A stretch of DNA of 64,000 bases, taken from assembly GCF_014174375.1 (NCBI RefSeq), contig NZ_JABEQE010000010.1, forward strand, positions 62,001-126,000, given 5' to 3'. Positions 41,160 to 51,052 of this stretch are shown piece after piece. The translations under genes and the position numbers were made by a program. The stretch is from Gluconacetobacter asukensis (GTDB lineage: Bacteria > Pseudomonadota > Alphaproteobacteria > Acetobacterales > Acetobacteraceae). The notes under the pieces were generated by a model. That model was not told the origin of the DNA, made no database searches, and saw only the letters and a program-made list of their open reading frames with translations. The stretch's first letter is position 1, and each line of letters begins with the position of its first letter.

Positions 41160-41924
41160 ATGCCCATGAGCCCGACGGATTATGCCGGCCCGGCCGGCCG
41201 GTTCATGCCGCCCCCTGCCGAGGCTGCCCTGCTGCTGGATTTCGACGGCACGCTGGTGGATATCGCGCCCACCCCGGAATCGGTGGTCGTCGCCCCCGGC
41301 CTGCCTGACGTGCTGCGGCGGCTGCGGGCGAAATGCGGGGACGCGCTGGCGGTGATTTCCGGCCGGGCCGTGGACCAGATCGACCATTTCCTCGGCGATG
41401 TGCCTTTTGCCGTGGCGGGCGAGCATGGTTTGGCCGTGCGGCATCGTCCGGGTGGTCCGATCGTGCGGACCGAGCAGCCGCCCCTGCCGCCGACCTGGTT
41501 GCCGGCCGCCGAGACCCTGGCCGCGCAGCATCCCGGCGTGCGGATCGAGCGCAAGCCGGCGGGTTTCGTCCTGCATTACCGGGCGGCGCCCGAGGTTGCG
41601 GATCTTCTGCGCGAGGTCGCGGAATCGTGGGTGGCGTCGACCCATGGGCGCTTTCATGTCCAGATGGCCAAGATGGCGTGGGAAATCCGCCCCCATGGCG
41701 TGGACAAGGGCCATGCGGTGGCGGCGCTGATGCAGTCGCCGCCCTTCGCGGGGCGGCATCCGATCTTTGTTGGCGATGACGTGACGGATGAGGACGGGAT
41801 ACGCGCGGCCGAGGCGCTGGGCGGGGCGGGGTTCCGCATTCCGCGGGATTTCCCCGATCCTGCCGCCTTCCGGGCATGGCTGGCCACGCTGGCGGCGGGA
41901 GGGGCGGATTCATGGGGCGTCTGA
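41160..41924 (+). CDS. otsB: Trehalose-6-phosphate phosphatase
   Basis: This 254-residue HAD-type phosphatase removes phosphate from trehalose-6-phosphate to give the osmoprotectant trehalose. Motif I ALLLDFDGTLVDIAPTPE, motif II LAVISGRAVDQIDHFL, the substrate-binding VAGEHGLAVRH, and motifs III/IV in HGVDKGHAVAALM and PIFVGDDVTDEDGIRAA are all complete. It overlaps otsA by 13 bases, giving the otsB-otsA operon order. Confidence 0.95.
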   Translation: MPMSPTDYAGPAGRFMPPPAEAALLLDFDGTLVDIAPTPESVVVAPGLPDVLRRLRAKCGDALAVISGRAVDQIDHFLGDVPFAVAGEHGLAVRHRPGGPIVRTEQPPLPPTWLPAAETLAAQHPGVRIERKPAGFVLHYRAAPEVADLLREVAESWVASTHGRFHVQMAKMAWEIRPHGVDKGHAVAALMQSPPFAGRHPIFVGDDVTDEDGIRAAEALGGAGFRIPRDFPDPAAFRAWLATLAAGGADSWGV

Positions 41925-43276
41925 TTATCGTATCCAACCGGGTACCCTCGCCGCGCGAGCGTCTTCAGCCGGCGGGTGGCCTGACCGTGGGGCTGAAGGA
42001 TGCGCTGCGCGGCGGGTCGTCGCTGTGGTTCGGCTGGTCGGGCAACCAGTCCGAGTTCGAGGGCGACCCCGTCACGGGGATGGATGAGGTCGATGGCGTG
42101 ACCTATGCCACGATCGACCTGACGGCGCGCCAGCATGAGGGGTTCTACCAGAATTTCTCGAATGGCATCCTGTGGCCGCTGTTCCATTACCGTGTCGGGC
42201 TGATGAGCTATTCGCGGCGCGACTGGCAGACCTATCTGGAGGTCAATGCCATGTTCGCGCGCAGCCTGCGCGCGCTGCTGCAGCCGGACGACGTGATCTG
42301 GGTCCATGATTATCACCTGTTTCCGCTGGGCCAGGCGCTGCGCGACCTGGGCGTGGCGGGGCGGATCGGGTTCTTCCTGCATATTCCCGTCCCGCCCTGG
42401 AGCCTGGTGCGCTCGATGCCCGGGGCGCGCCTGCTGCTGGAAGACATGCAGGCCTACGACCTGATCGGGGTGCAGACCGAAGAGGATGCGGACAATCTGA
42501 ACCACGCCTTCCGCCAGAACGGGATGGCCGAGCGGGCGCAGGCCTTTCCGATCGGGATCGATCCGCACGAGTTCCGCGAGCAGGCCGAGGCCGGGGTCAG
42601 GCGCGACGAGGCCGAGCGTCTGCGCGCCAGCCTGCGCGGGACGGCGCTGATCCTGGGGGTGGACCGGCTGGATTATTCCAAGGGCCTGCCCGAGCGCTTT
42701 CGGGGGTACGAGGCGTTCATGGCCCGCTATCCCGAACATCGGGGCAAGGTGTCGTTTCTTCAGGTTGCCCCGGTGTCGCGCGGCGATGTGGAGGAATATC
42801 GCCAGCTCCGGCGCCAGCTGGACGAGCTGACGGGGCGGATCAATGGCGCCTTTGCCGAATTCGACTGGACGCCTATCCGTTACCTGACGCGGCCGGTCGC
42901 GCGCGACATCCTGGCCGGGTTCTATCGCATGGCCGATGTGGCGCTGATCACGCCGCTGCGCGACGGGATGAACCTGGTGGCGAAGGAATATGTCGCGGCA
43001 CAGGATGCGGCCGACCCCGGTGTGCTGGTTCTGTCGCATTTCGCGGGTGCGGCGCCGGAAATGGATGAGGCGGTGCTGGTCAATCCCTATGACGCCGACG
43101 AGATCGCCGATGCGCTGCATCAGGCGCTGACCATGGGGCTGGAGGAACGCCAGCGGCGCTGGACCCGCCTGGACGAGGATGTGCGCCGGACCACGGCGGG
43201 CTTCTGGGCGCGGGATTTCCTGCAGGCGCTGGACGCGGCGCCGCCGGTCGGGGCGCCCCTGGCCGGCACGCCATGA
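41912..43276 (+). CDS. otsA: Trehalose-6-phosphate synthase
   Basis: This 454-residue GT20 enzyme joins UDP-glucose and glucose-6-phosphate into trehalose-6-phosphate. It opens GRLIIVSNRVPSPRERLQPA with the usual GG loop (AGGLTVGL), then has VIWVHDYHLFPLGQALRD, GFFLHIPVPPWSLVRSMP, ILGVDRLDYSKGLPERFRGY, and the donor-site LRDGMNLVAKEYVAAQDA. I used the ATG at 41912, inside the end of otsB, because it begins the conserved N-terminus. dsbB overlaps its stop. Confidence 0.96.
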   Translation: MGRLIIVSNRVPSPRERLQPAGGLTVGLKDALRGGSSLWFGWSGNQSEFEGDPVTGMDEVDGVTYATIDLTARQHEGFYQNFSNGILWPLFHYRVGLMSYSRRDWQTYLEVNAMFARSLRALLQPDDVIWVHDYHLFPLGQALRDLGVAGRIGFFLHIPVPPWSLVRSMPGARLLLEDMQAYDLIGVQTEEDADNLNHAFRQNGMAERAQAFPIGIDPHEFREQAEAGVRRDEAERLRASLRGTALILGVDRLDYSKGLPERFRGYEAFMARYPEHRGKVSFLQVAPVSRGDVEEYRQLRRQLDELTGRINGAFAEFDWTPIRYLTRPVARDILAGFYRMADVALITPLRDGMNLVAKEYVAAQDAADPGVLVLSHFAGAAPEMDEAVLVNPYDADEIADALHQALTMGLEERQRRWTRLDEDVRRTTAGFWARDFLQALDAAPPVGAPLAGTP

Positions 43277-43785
43277 GGCGGCGGGACGGGGGGATGGGAT
43301 GGGCCCCCGGTGCGATGCTGATGGTTGCCGGGCTGGCGGCCCTGGGGATTGCCGCCTGGGTCGAGCATGGGCTGGGCGAGGTGCCGTGCGGATTGTGCCT
43401 GTGGGAACGCTGGCCCTGGCGCATGCTGGCGGTTCTGGGCCTGTTCGCCGCCCTGTCGCGCGGGCGGGTCGCGCGGGGCCTGCTGTGGCTGGGCATTCCG
43501 GTCATGCTGGCGGCCTGTGGCCTGTCGGCCGTTCATGTCGGGGTGGAGCAGGGCTGGTGGCCCAGCCCGCTGCCGGAATGCCAGGCCCCGGTCTTTCATC
43601 CCGGCACCTTTGCCGAGCGCCTGGCCGCCATGCCCCTGCGCCCGGCGAAGCCCTGCGACGCGCCGACCTATCTGGTCGGCGCGCTGCCGGTGTCCATGGC
43701 CGCGATGGACGGGCTGTATGCGGCCTGTGTGCTGGCGGTCATAGCGTACTGCCTCGCCCGCGGCCGAAGATCAGGCCGACGATGA
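43273..43785 (+). CDS. dsbB: DsbB-family disulfide bond formation protein
   Basis: This 170-residue inner-membrane protein reoxidises DsbA-type thiol oxidases and passes electrons to quinone. Four hydrophobic segments are present. The first redox pair is the CxxC of EVPCGLCLWERWPW. The second pair sits in the larger periplasmic loop (LPECQAP and AKPCDAP). It overlaps the stop of otsA by four bases. Its 3' end overlaps the convergent DUF1328 gene by 47 bases. Confidence 0.9.
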   Translation: MRRRDGGMGWAPGAMLMVAGLAALGIAAWVEHGLGEVPCGLCLWERWPWRMLAVLGLFAALSRGRVARGLLWLGIPVMLAACGLSAVHVGVEQGWWPSPLPECQAPVFHPGTFAERLAAMPLRPAKPCDAPTYLVGALPVSMAAMDGLYAACVLAVIAYCLARGRRSGRR

Positions 43786-43915
43786 ACAGCACGAGGAAGA
43801 TGAAGAACAGGATCTTGCCGATATAGGCAAAATCGGCCGCGAACCCGCCGAAGCCGAGGGCCGCCGACAGCAGGGCCAGGACGAGAAAGATCAGCGTCCA
43901 GCGTAAGAGGTCCAT
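43739..43915 (-). CDS. DUF1328 (YtjA-like) small membrane protein
   Basis: This 58-residue protein has two transmembrane segments, LRWTLIFLVLALLSAALGFG and KILFFIFLVLFIVGLIFGRG, separated by GFAADFAYIG, matching the DUF1328/YtjA family. Members are envelope-stress-associated proteins of unknown function. The ATG at 43915 is preceded by GAGGATA on the minus strand. Its 3' end overlaps the 3' end of dsbB on the other strand. Confidence 0.85.
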   Translation of the reverse strand: MDLLRWTLIFLVLALLSAALGFGGFAADFAYIGKILFFIFLVLFIVGLIFGRGRGSTL

Positions 43916-44131
43916 CGGGATATCCTCCGATTCATGTGTCTGGACCGTAGGGTCCGTCAGGGCTTCAATAGCTGGCTGTCGTCAGGGTTGCGTTTTTCGT
44001 GGCGGATTCATGCGCTACGGCCTGTTATGGCGCGGTTGTGATGGCTTGCGGGCCGTGCGTGCCCGATGGGGTGATTCAACGTTCCCTGCTCCATGTTTCG
44101 GGCAGGGCTTCCAGCAGGCGGGTGACATATC

Positions 44132-46174
44132 GTGCCGGATTTCCGCTCTCTCTATCGTCAGGGTTTCGCGCGGGTGGCGGGATGCACCCTGCCGGTGGCG
44201 CTGGCGGACCCGGCGGCCAATGTTGCGCGCATGATCGACATGGTGCGCGCGTGCCATGAGCAGGGCGTGGCGCTGGCGGTCTTTCCCGAACTGGGCGTGT
44301 CCGGCTACGCGATCGACGATCTGCGCCAGCAGGACGTGCTGCTCGACGCGGTTGGGCGTGCGCTGGCGAGCCTGGCGGAGGCGACGGCCGGGCTGATGCC
44401 GGTGGTGGTGGCCGGCGCGCCGCTGCGGCATGGGGACGCGCTGTACAATTGCGCGGTGGTGCTGCATCGCGGGACCATTCTGGGTGTGGTGCCCAAGAGC
44501 TACCTGCCGAATTACCGCGAATTCTACGAAGCCCGGCATTTCGTCGCCGGGGCCGGCCTGCGCGGCCAGACGATCCATGTCGCGGGCCAGACGGCGCCGT
44601 TCGGTACCGACCTGCTGTTCGAGGCCGAGGATCTGCCCGGCCTCGTGATCGCCGTCGAGATCTGCGAGGATGTGTGGGTGCCGGTGCCCCCCAGCACGGA
44701 GGCGGCGCTGGCGGGGGCCACCGTGATTGCCAACCTGTCGGCCAGCGACATCACGGTGGGCAAGGCCGACCAGCGCGACCTGCTCTGCCGCTCGCAGTCG
44801 ATGCGTGCGCTGTGTGCCTATGTCTATGCGGCGGCGGGAGAAGGGGAGTCGACCACCGACCTGGCCTGGGACGGGCAGGTGTCGATCTATGAAAACGGGG
44901 CGCTGCTGGCGGAAACGGTTCGTTTTCCGCAGGGGCCGCATCGCGCGGTGGCGGATGTCGATCTGGACCTGTTGCGGCAGGAACGCAGCCGCATGGGGAC
45001 GTTTGCCGATTGCCGGGCGGCGCGGGGAGATGCGGCGTGGCGCCGGATCGGCTTTGCGCTGGCGCCGCCGCCGGGCGATCTGGGGCTGATGCGGCGGATC
45101 GAGCGTTTTCCGTTCGTGCCCAGCGATCCTGCGCGGCTGGAGCAGGATTGTTTCGAAGCCTGGACGATCCAGGTTTCGGCCCTGAAGCAGCGCCTGCTGG
45201 CCACCGGGGCGCGACGCATGGTGATCGGCGTGTCGGGGGGGCTGGATTCCACCCAGGCGCTGCTGGTGGCGATCCGGGCCGCCGACGAGCTGTGCCTGGG
45301 GCGCGATGCGGTGCTGGCCTATACCATGCCCGGCTTTGGTACCAGCCCCGGCACGCAATCCAACGCCATGGCGCTGATGCGGGCGCTGGGGGTCGCGGCG
45401 GCCGAGCTGGATATCCGCCCGACGGCGCGGATGATGCTGGAACAGATGGGGCACCCTTTTGCCAGCGGTGTGCCGCAATATGACGTGACGTTCGAGAATG
45501 TGCAGGCCGGGTTGCGGACCGATTTCCTGTTCCGGCTGGCCAACCAGCATGGCGGGATCGTGATCGGTACCGGGGATCTGTCGGAACTGGCGCTGGGGTG
45601 GTGTACCTATGGCGTGGGCGACCAGATGTCGCACTACAACGTCAATGCCGGCCTGCCCAAGACGCTGATCCAGCATCTGATCCGCTGGGTCGTCGCCTCG
45701 CGCCGGGTTGAGGATAACGCGGCGCGGGTGCTGGAGGCGATTCTGGAAACCGAGATTTCGCCCGAGCTGATCCCGGCTGGTTCCGGCCAGGCGTTGCAGA
45801 GCACCGAGGAGAAGATCGGGCCCTACGCGTTGCAGGATTTCACGCTGTACCATGTGCTGCGCCATGGTTTTCGGCCGTCGCGCATTGCCTATATGGCGGA
45901 AATCGCCTGGCGCGACCCGGCGGCGGGCACATGGCCGCCGGGGTTCCCGGCCGACCGGCGCGTGGCCTATGACCTGCCTGCCATCCGGCATTGGCTGTCG
46001 GTGTTCCTGAGCCGTTTCTTCGGCTTCAGCCAGTTCAAGCGTTCGGCGGTGCCGAACGGGCCGAAAGTGGTGGCCGGTGGCGCCTTGTCGCCGCGCGGCG
46101 ACTGGCGCGCGCCGTCGGACGGCAATGCGCTTCTGTGGCTGGAGGAGCTGGAGCGCAACGTTCCCCGGGCCTGA
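44132..46174 (+). CDS. nadE: Glutamine-dependent NAD+ synthetase
   Basis: This 680-residue two-domain enzyme performs the last step of NAD+ synthesis (deamido-NAD + Gln + ATP). The N-terminal nitrilase-like glutaminase has the Glu-Lys-Cys triad in VFPELGVSGY, VVPKSYLPNYREFYE and AVEICEDVWVP. The C-terminal synthetase has the P-loop VIGVSGGLDSTQALL, then TGDLSELALGWCTYGVGDQM and the late FFGFSQFKRSAVPNGPKV. Length matches the Mycobacterium-type enzyme. The start is GTG at 44132. It is convergent with dacB, four bases apart. Confidence 0.96.
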   Translation: MPDFRSLYRQGFARVAGCTLPVALADPAANVARMIDMVRACHEQGVALAVFPELGVSGYAIDDLRQQDVLLDAVGRALASLAEATAGLMPVVVAGAPLRHGDALYNCAVVLHRGTILGVVPKSYLPNYREFYEARHFVAGAGLRGQTIHVAGQTAPFGTDLLFEAEDLPGLVIAVEICEDVWVPVPPSTEAALAGATVIANLSASDITVGKADQRDLLCRSQSMRALCAYVYAAAGEGESTTDLAWDGQVSIYENGALLAETVRFPQGPHRAVADVDLDLLRQERSRMGTFADCRAARGDAAWRRIGFALAPPPGDLGLMRRIERFPFVPSDPARLEQDCFEAWTIQVSALKQRLLATGARRMVIGVSGGLDSTQALLVAIRAADELCLGRDAVLAYTMPGFGTSPGTQSNAMALMRALGVAAAELDIRPTARMMLEQMGHPFASGVPQYDVTFENVQAGLRTDFLFRLANQHGGIVIGTGDLSELALGWCTYGVGDQMSHYNVNAGLPKTLIQHLIRWVVASRRVEDNAARVLEAILETEISPELIPAGSGQALQSTEEKIGPYALQDFTLYHVLRHGFRPSRIAYMAEIAWRDPAAGTWPPGFPADRRVAYDLPAIRHWLSVFLSRFFGFSQFKRSAVPNGPKVVAGGALSPRGDWRAPSDGNALLWLEELERNVPRA

Positions 46175-46178
46175 TCCT

Positions 46179-47723
46179 TCACTCCGCCGCCGCCACGGTC
46201 AGGAGCGCCTTGTCCATCGCCGCCGTGGACCGGCCGACATCCGGCGGTACGTCGTTGGCGAAGAAAGAGACGATCAACATGCGCCCGCTGGCGGCAATCA
46301 TGTAGCCGGACAGCGCGTGCGTGGCGTTGAGCGTGCCGGTCTTGGCGAAGAGCTTGTCCGCCAGTGCCGTGCCGGCGAAGCGTCTTGCCAGCGTGCCGTC
46401 TTCGCCTGCGACCGGAAGATCCTGGCGCCATGCCTGTCCCCATGGCTGCCGGTTCGCCCAAAGGAGCAAGGCCGCCACCGCACGGGGCGTCACGCGGTTG
46501 TATGTCGACATGCCCGAGCCATCGGCAAGAGAGAAGCTGGTGCGGGGAACGCCGGCGGCGGCGAGAATGGCATCGCGCTGCGCGACGCCCTGCGCGGCCG
46601 ATCCTGTTCCGTGTGCAAGCCCGAGACGCCGCAACATTATTTCCGCGTGGAGATTCTGGCTGACCTTGAGAAGATGACGAATATCGTCCGCCAGTGGCGG
46701 GGGGGTCAGGCGGGTGAGTACGGGCGCAGGCGGAACGGGGAAGGGCGGTGGGGCCTGGGCGTCGTCGGTGAGGGTGAGCGGACGGTGCCATGCGCCGCTA
46801 CCGCCTTCCACGGCGATCCCGCGCGCTTCCAGCAGGCGGCGGAAATGCCATGCCGCGAAATCGGCGGGATCTTCGATGCCGACACCCAGGATCTCCGGCG
46901 GCGCGCCAGCCGCGATGATTCCATAAAGCCGTACCCAGCGCGCGCCGGGCTGGCGCTCGATCCGAAGGTCGGTCTTGCCTTTCCCGACGGTGACCGCCTG
47001 GTTGTCGAGCCTGAGATAGGTTTCTCCGTCCTTCCAGGTGGCGGATGGCGGAGAACCCGCGGCGGAGCCGGGCGCCACGGACAGGGCGGCGACATTGTCG
47101 TCGAGCGTGAGCGCGGAGACCGCCGCGCCCGAACGGGTTTGCAGGGTGTTCCAGCTCCATCCGGGCCCCCAACGTTCGTCAGGGAAGAGCCTGTCGTCCC
47201 CCATGACGTCATGGACGCGCCGGATGCCCGCCGCGGCCGTGGCATCGGCGAGGGCCGACAGACAATCGGTCTGGCAATCGGGCCGGTCGGACAGACGTGC
47301 GTCCCCCGCGCCGATCAGTACGACGTCCGAAGCGCCGCCTTCATGGGGCACCAGCCGCACCGAGGCACCCCCCGCGCGGTCGGGGTCGGACAGTCCGGGC
47401 AGGGATGCAAGGGCGGCCGCTGTCGTGAACATCTTGGTATTGGACGCCGGGATGAACCGCTGGTCGGGATTGATCGCCAGGATTTCCTTGCCGTCCATGT
47501 CCGTGACGAGCAGGCCCCAGCGCGTGCCGCCGAGCGCGGGTGTGTCGAGAATGGCGTGAATCTGGCCGGTGAGTGCTGCTGTGCCGCCTGGCGCCGGGAT
47601 GTCGGGAGGGGAAAGCGTACAGGCAGAGAGGAGCATCGGCAGGCAGAGCCGTAATGCTGCCAGGCGGGACGGCGATGCCACACGTCCGGGATTGTGACGG
47701 GTATATCCGGGAGCGCGGGTCAT
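46179..47723 (-). CDS. dacB: D-alanyl-D-alanine carboxypeptidase/endopeptidase (PBP4 family)
   Basis: This is a periplasmic penicillin-binding protein of about 514 residues that trims or cleaves peptidoglycan cross-links. It looks like a lipoprotein: the signal RLAALRLCLPMLLSACTLSP has a lipobox ending LSAC. Active-site motifs are SxxK in IPASNTKMFTTA, SxN-type in SLADGSGMSTYNRVTP, and KTG in LFAKTGTLNATHALSGY. The frame continues to 47987, but the ATG at 47723 has AAAGGA upstream and gives the signal sequence. It follows the TonB receptor gene on the same strand, about 290 bases away. Confidence 0.92.
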   Translation of the reverse strand: MTRAPGYTRHNPGRVASPSRLAALRLCLPMLLSACTLSPPDIPAPGGTAALTGQIHAILDTPALGGTRWGLLVTDMDGKEILAINPDQRFIPASNTKMFTTAAALASLPGLSDPDRAGGASVRLVPHEGGASDVVLIGAGDARLSDRPDCQTDCLSALADATAAAGIRRVHDVMGDDRLFPDERWGPGWSWNTLQTRSGAAVSALTLDDNVAALSVAPGSAAGSPPSATWKDGETYLRLDNQAVTVGKGKTDLRIERQPGARWVRLYGIIAAGAPPEILGVGIEDPADFAAWHFRRLLEARGIAVEGGSGAWHRPLTLTDDAQAPPPFPVPPAPVLTRLTPPPLADDIRHLLKVSQNLHAEIMLRRLGLAHGTGSAAQGVAQRDAILAAAGVPRTSFSLADGSGMSTYNRVTPRAVAALLLWANRQPWGQAWRQDLPVAGEDGTLARRFAGTALADKLFAKTGTLNATHALSGYMIAASGRMLIVSFFANDVPPDVGRSTAAMDKALLTVAAAE

Positions 47724-48016
47724 GGTGTCCTTTCTCGGCGCGAAGACCGGAAACTCAGCCGCCTCGATGAGGGGCACGAGGAATCCGGGAGTGCAGGAAA
47801 CAGGAAACATGCTTGCCAGGGCAGGAACGGACAACAGGCCGATATGGAGGAGGCTGTGCGCGGCCTGGCCGGTGGGCGTGCCCGTGATGACCGGCTCGGT
47901 GAGCCGCTCTCGCAGCGCGCCGCCGCTACCATCCTGTGCCCGACTGGACATCGGCCGGCAGCGAGGCTGATGCCCGCTGCCGGCCAACGATATCGACCAG
48001 TCTTGTATCGCTCGTC

Positions 48017-50914
48017 TTACTGGAGTTCGAAGCGAATTCCGCCGCGGAAGGTCCGTCCGAGGAGGCTGCTGTAGGTGCTGTCGGCGGCGAGGCCGCTTTC
48101 GGGCACGATGACCGGACCCGCATTGGCCAGGTTGGTTACATTCAGGAAGACCTGCATGTTTCCGAGATTATTGTAGTGGAGCTTGTAGGTGAAGTTCATG
48201 TCGAAATAGAAGGTGCCCTTGACGCGATTGTAGTCGATCGTCGGGAAGTAGGCGTTGTAGGCGGGGCAGCTGGTGGTGCACGTCACGTAGCTGTTCGAGT
48301 AGTTGCCGGCACTGATTCCGCGTGCGACGGCGGTTACGTTGAAGCGGGACGTGTCGTACGAGGCCGAGAAACGATAGATCCATTTCGGCGGGCCGGAGGT
48401 GATGTCACCCGCCGTATCGATGGCAGGGCTGAGGCCGGAATCGGCGACGTAGCTGAGATAGTTGCTCGCCTGACCGTGCAGCGTGAAGATTCCGTCGGCC
48501 TTGTGGAAAATACGACGGAGCGGAACCTGGTAGGTCGCATCGATGTCAATGCCGCTGGTCGTGATCTGGCTGAAGTTGAAGGGGATGGCACTGAAGAGCA
48601 GATCGCGCTGTCCCGAGGGGTCCGGGCGGAAAGCGGAGCAGAAGCTCTGATTGCCCTGGTAGCACTGATCGATGATATCCTGCGAGTAGAACTGCTGGAT
48701 GGCGTCTTTCAGCCGGGTGTGGAACCAGTCTACCGAGATGGAAAGACCAGGCACGAAGCGCGGCGTAATGACCGAGCCGACCACCGTGGAATCCGCCTTT
48801 TCAGGCTTGAGCTGGCTGTTGCCCGTCGTCGTTTCCAGGACGGTGTCGGTGTTTCCGGTCCAGGGGTCAAGAACGGAGGTCGTGCGCGAGGTTCCGGCCT
48901 GGTAGAGCTCGTTGATGTTCGGAGCGCGAATATCGCGCGATTGGGTGGCACGGAACAGGATGTCCTGAACGGGCTGCCAGACGGCGCCCACTTTCCATGT
49001 CGTGACGTAGCCGGACGTGGAGTAGTCGGTGCCGCGGACCGCGCCATTGAAGGAAAGCCCCTTGGCAAGAGGAACGTTCGTTTCGAGGTAGGCTTCCTTG
49101 ACATTGTAGCCGCCGAAGGTCGGCAGGAAGTTTCCGACTGACCAGCCCGTCTGATATTGCGTCGGCACATAGCCGGACACTCTTTCATCCCGGTATTCGC
49201 CGCCGACGGCGACGTTCACATCGCCGGCCCAGGTGGCGAAGGGCGTCATGGACAGGTTTACGCCCGAAACGATTTCCTCGAATTTCTCATCGCGCCAGGG
49301 GTTGCCCAGCGCATAGTCGATGGACGACTGCGACATCACACCGGTGCCCAGCCAGTCGATCGGCGAGCAGCCATTGCCCGGATCGGTCAGCGTCGAACGG
49401 CATACGACCGTGCCGGCCGGTATGCCTGCCGCATTCCCTGCAGGCGCACGGACGGCGTCGGTCGCGTTCGCGATCTTGGAGGTGTTCATGACGTTGTAGA
49501 TCTGTTCGTGCGTGCGGGTGGCGCTGTACTGGGCATAGGCGCTCCAGGAGGCGCGCTTGCCGAACATGGTGAAATTGCCTTCGCCGCCGAACGTGTAGCG
49601 CTGCACGTTCCGCCTGTTGTCGGTCCTGCGATAGGGCATGTCATGGGCCGTCGTGCCCAATGTCGCGGTCGAGACACCCTGGAGCGCGTTCGCACCCAAC
49701 GCATCCATCAGATAGGCATTGTCACCATTCAGCTTGATGGAGGTGAGATATTGCGGACCGGCGTTATAGATATACTCGCTCTCGTTGTAGGCGCCTTCCC
49801 CATACAATGTCATCCACGGGGCCACGTCGTAGCTGAGGCGGCCATAGAGATTCTTCCGGTCGCTGCCGGGGGACAGGCCGATGTTGCGACCATTGTCCGC
49901 GAGGGCATAATCGCCGCCGAGCGATGTGGTGGAGGTCGAGAACGAGCCGTAATCATAGTGATTGACGCTGCCGCCCTGTCCGAAATAGGTGCCCCTCAGT
50001 GAGTTGGCGACCGTTCCGGTCGACGCGTTGATGATGCCGCCCGGCAGAGCATTGTTGGTTCCGGCGGGCCCCCGCACGATATAGTAGGGCTGGCCGTTTC
50101 CTGCCTTATAGGCGGGGTTGGCCATGATCCGGTTGTTGTTCTCGTTCCACGAGCGGGTCACGCTGTAGATGCCATCCTGGTGGGCATAGTCACCGCTCAG
50201 CAGCACATGCCCCTTGTCGTGGGCAAAGCCGAAACCGCCCGCGATCGAGGTCGAGTAATTGGTCCCGTCGCCGTAGGTCGAGACGCCCGAATCGGCGTTG
50301 ACCTTCAGGCCGGTATAGGTCTTGTCGAGCACGAAATTGGTTACGCCCGCGACGGCGTCGGAGCCATATTGCGCGGATGCGCCGCCCGTCACGACGTCCA
50401 CCCGCTTCACGAGCTGCTGCGGAAGCGTGTTGATATCGACGATGCCCGTGATGGCGGACGGCGCGGTGCGCCGGCCGTCGAGCAGGACGAGCGAGCGGAC
50501 CGCGCCGAGGTTTCTCAGGTTGAGGGCATTGATGCCCGCCGTCCCGCCGCTGAGCGCCAGGCGGGAGTTCTGCGGCGTCGTGCTGCCCGCGAACTGGGGA
50601 AGCTCGTTGACGAGATCCGCGAGATTGTTGGTCGGCGACTGGTTCAGGATGTCGCTCAGCGTCAGGGTGCTGACGGGTGTCGGGGTCTTGGCATGCGCGT
50701 TGGCAATCCGGCTTCCGGTCACTGTGATCACTTCATCGTTCGCCGATTTTCCCGATATGGGCGCTTTGGATGAAGTATTCGCGTTTCCGCTTTTCCTGGT
50801 CCTGGTGTCTTTGTTCTCCGTATCCGACACGGGCGCGGCAGAGGCCGTGTTGAGGGAAATAACGGCTGCTCCGACGAGAAGTGATAGTTTACGTAGACGT
50901 CGAGTGACGATCAT
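48017..50914 (-). CDS. TonB-dependent outer-membrane receptor
   Basis: This is a receptor of about 965 residues. A signal peptide (SLLVGAAVISLNTASAAP) leads a plug domain: DEVITVTGSRIANAHAKTPT (TonB-box-like opening), LSGGTAGINALNLRNLGAVR, LVLLDGRRTAPSAI and RVDVVTGGASAQYGSDAVAG. A long beta-barrel follows, including RATQSRDIRAPNINELYQAG and ending GRTFRGGIRFELQ. The plug-barrel style resembles the alphaproteobacterial receptors for iron chelates or complex carbohydrates. GGGAGA precedes the ATG at 50914. No Fur-box-like sequence was found in its promoter. Substrate unknown. Confidence 0.9.
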   Translation of the reverse strand: MIVTRRLRKLSLLVGAAVISLNTASAAPVSDTENKDTRTRKSGNANTSSKAPISGKSANDEVITVTGSRIANAHAKTPTPVSTLTLSDILNQSPTNNLADLVNELPQFAGSTTPQNSRLALSGGTAGINALNLRNLGAVRSLVLLDGRRTAPSAITGIVDINTLPQQLVKRVDVVTGGASAQYGSDAVAGVTNFVLDKTYTGLKVNADSGVSTYGDGTNYSTSIAGGFGFAHDKGHVLLSGDYAHQDGIYSVTRSWNENNNRIMANPAYKAGNGQPYYIVRGPAGTNNALPGGIINASTGTVANSLRGTYFGQGGSVNHYDYGSFSTSTTSLGGDYALADNGRNIGLSPGSDRKNLYGRLSYDVAPWMTLYGEGAYNESEYIYNAGPQYLTSIKLNGDNAYLMDALGANALQGVSTATLGTTAHDMPYRRTDNRRNVQRYTFGGEGNFTMFGKRASWSAYAQYSATRTHEQIYNVMNTSKIANATDAVRAPAGNAAGIPAGTVVCRSTLTDPGNGCSPIDWLGTGVMSQSSIDYALGNPWRDEKFEEIVSGVNLSMTPFATWAGDVNVAVGGEYRDERVSGYVPTQYQTGWSVGNFLPTFGGYNVKEAYLETNVPLAKGLSFNGAVRGTDYSTSGYVTTWKVGAVWQPVQDILFRATQSRDIRAPNINELYQAGTSRTTSVLDPWTGNTDTVLETTTGNSQLKPEKADSTVVGSVITPRFVPGLSISVDWFHTRLKDAIQQFYSQDIIDQCYQGNQSFCSAFRPDPSGQRDLLFSAIPFNFSQITTSGIDIDATYQVPLRRIFHKADGIFTLHGQASNYLSYVADSGLSPAIDTAGDITSGPPKWIYRFSASYDTSRFNVTAVARGISAGNYSNSYVTCTTSCPAYNAYFPTIDYNRVKGTFYFDMNFTYKLHYNNLGNMQVFLNVTNLANAGPVIVPESGLAADSTYSSLLGRTFRGGIRFELQ

Positions 50915-51052
50915 AAAAATATCTCCCACACGCGCACAGCGACCGCGTACCATTTCATTGTGATTTCATATCAAATGTAAATTCGGGGATAGATTATGTC
51001 GATATCGAAATTACATGCACTCAATAACCCTGGGTTAAGGGCCTGACCAAAA

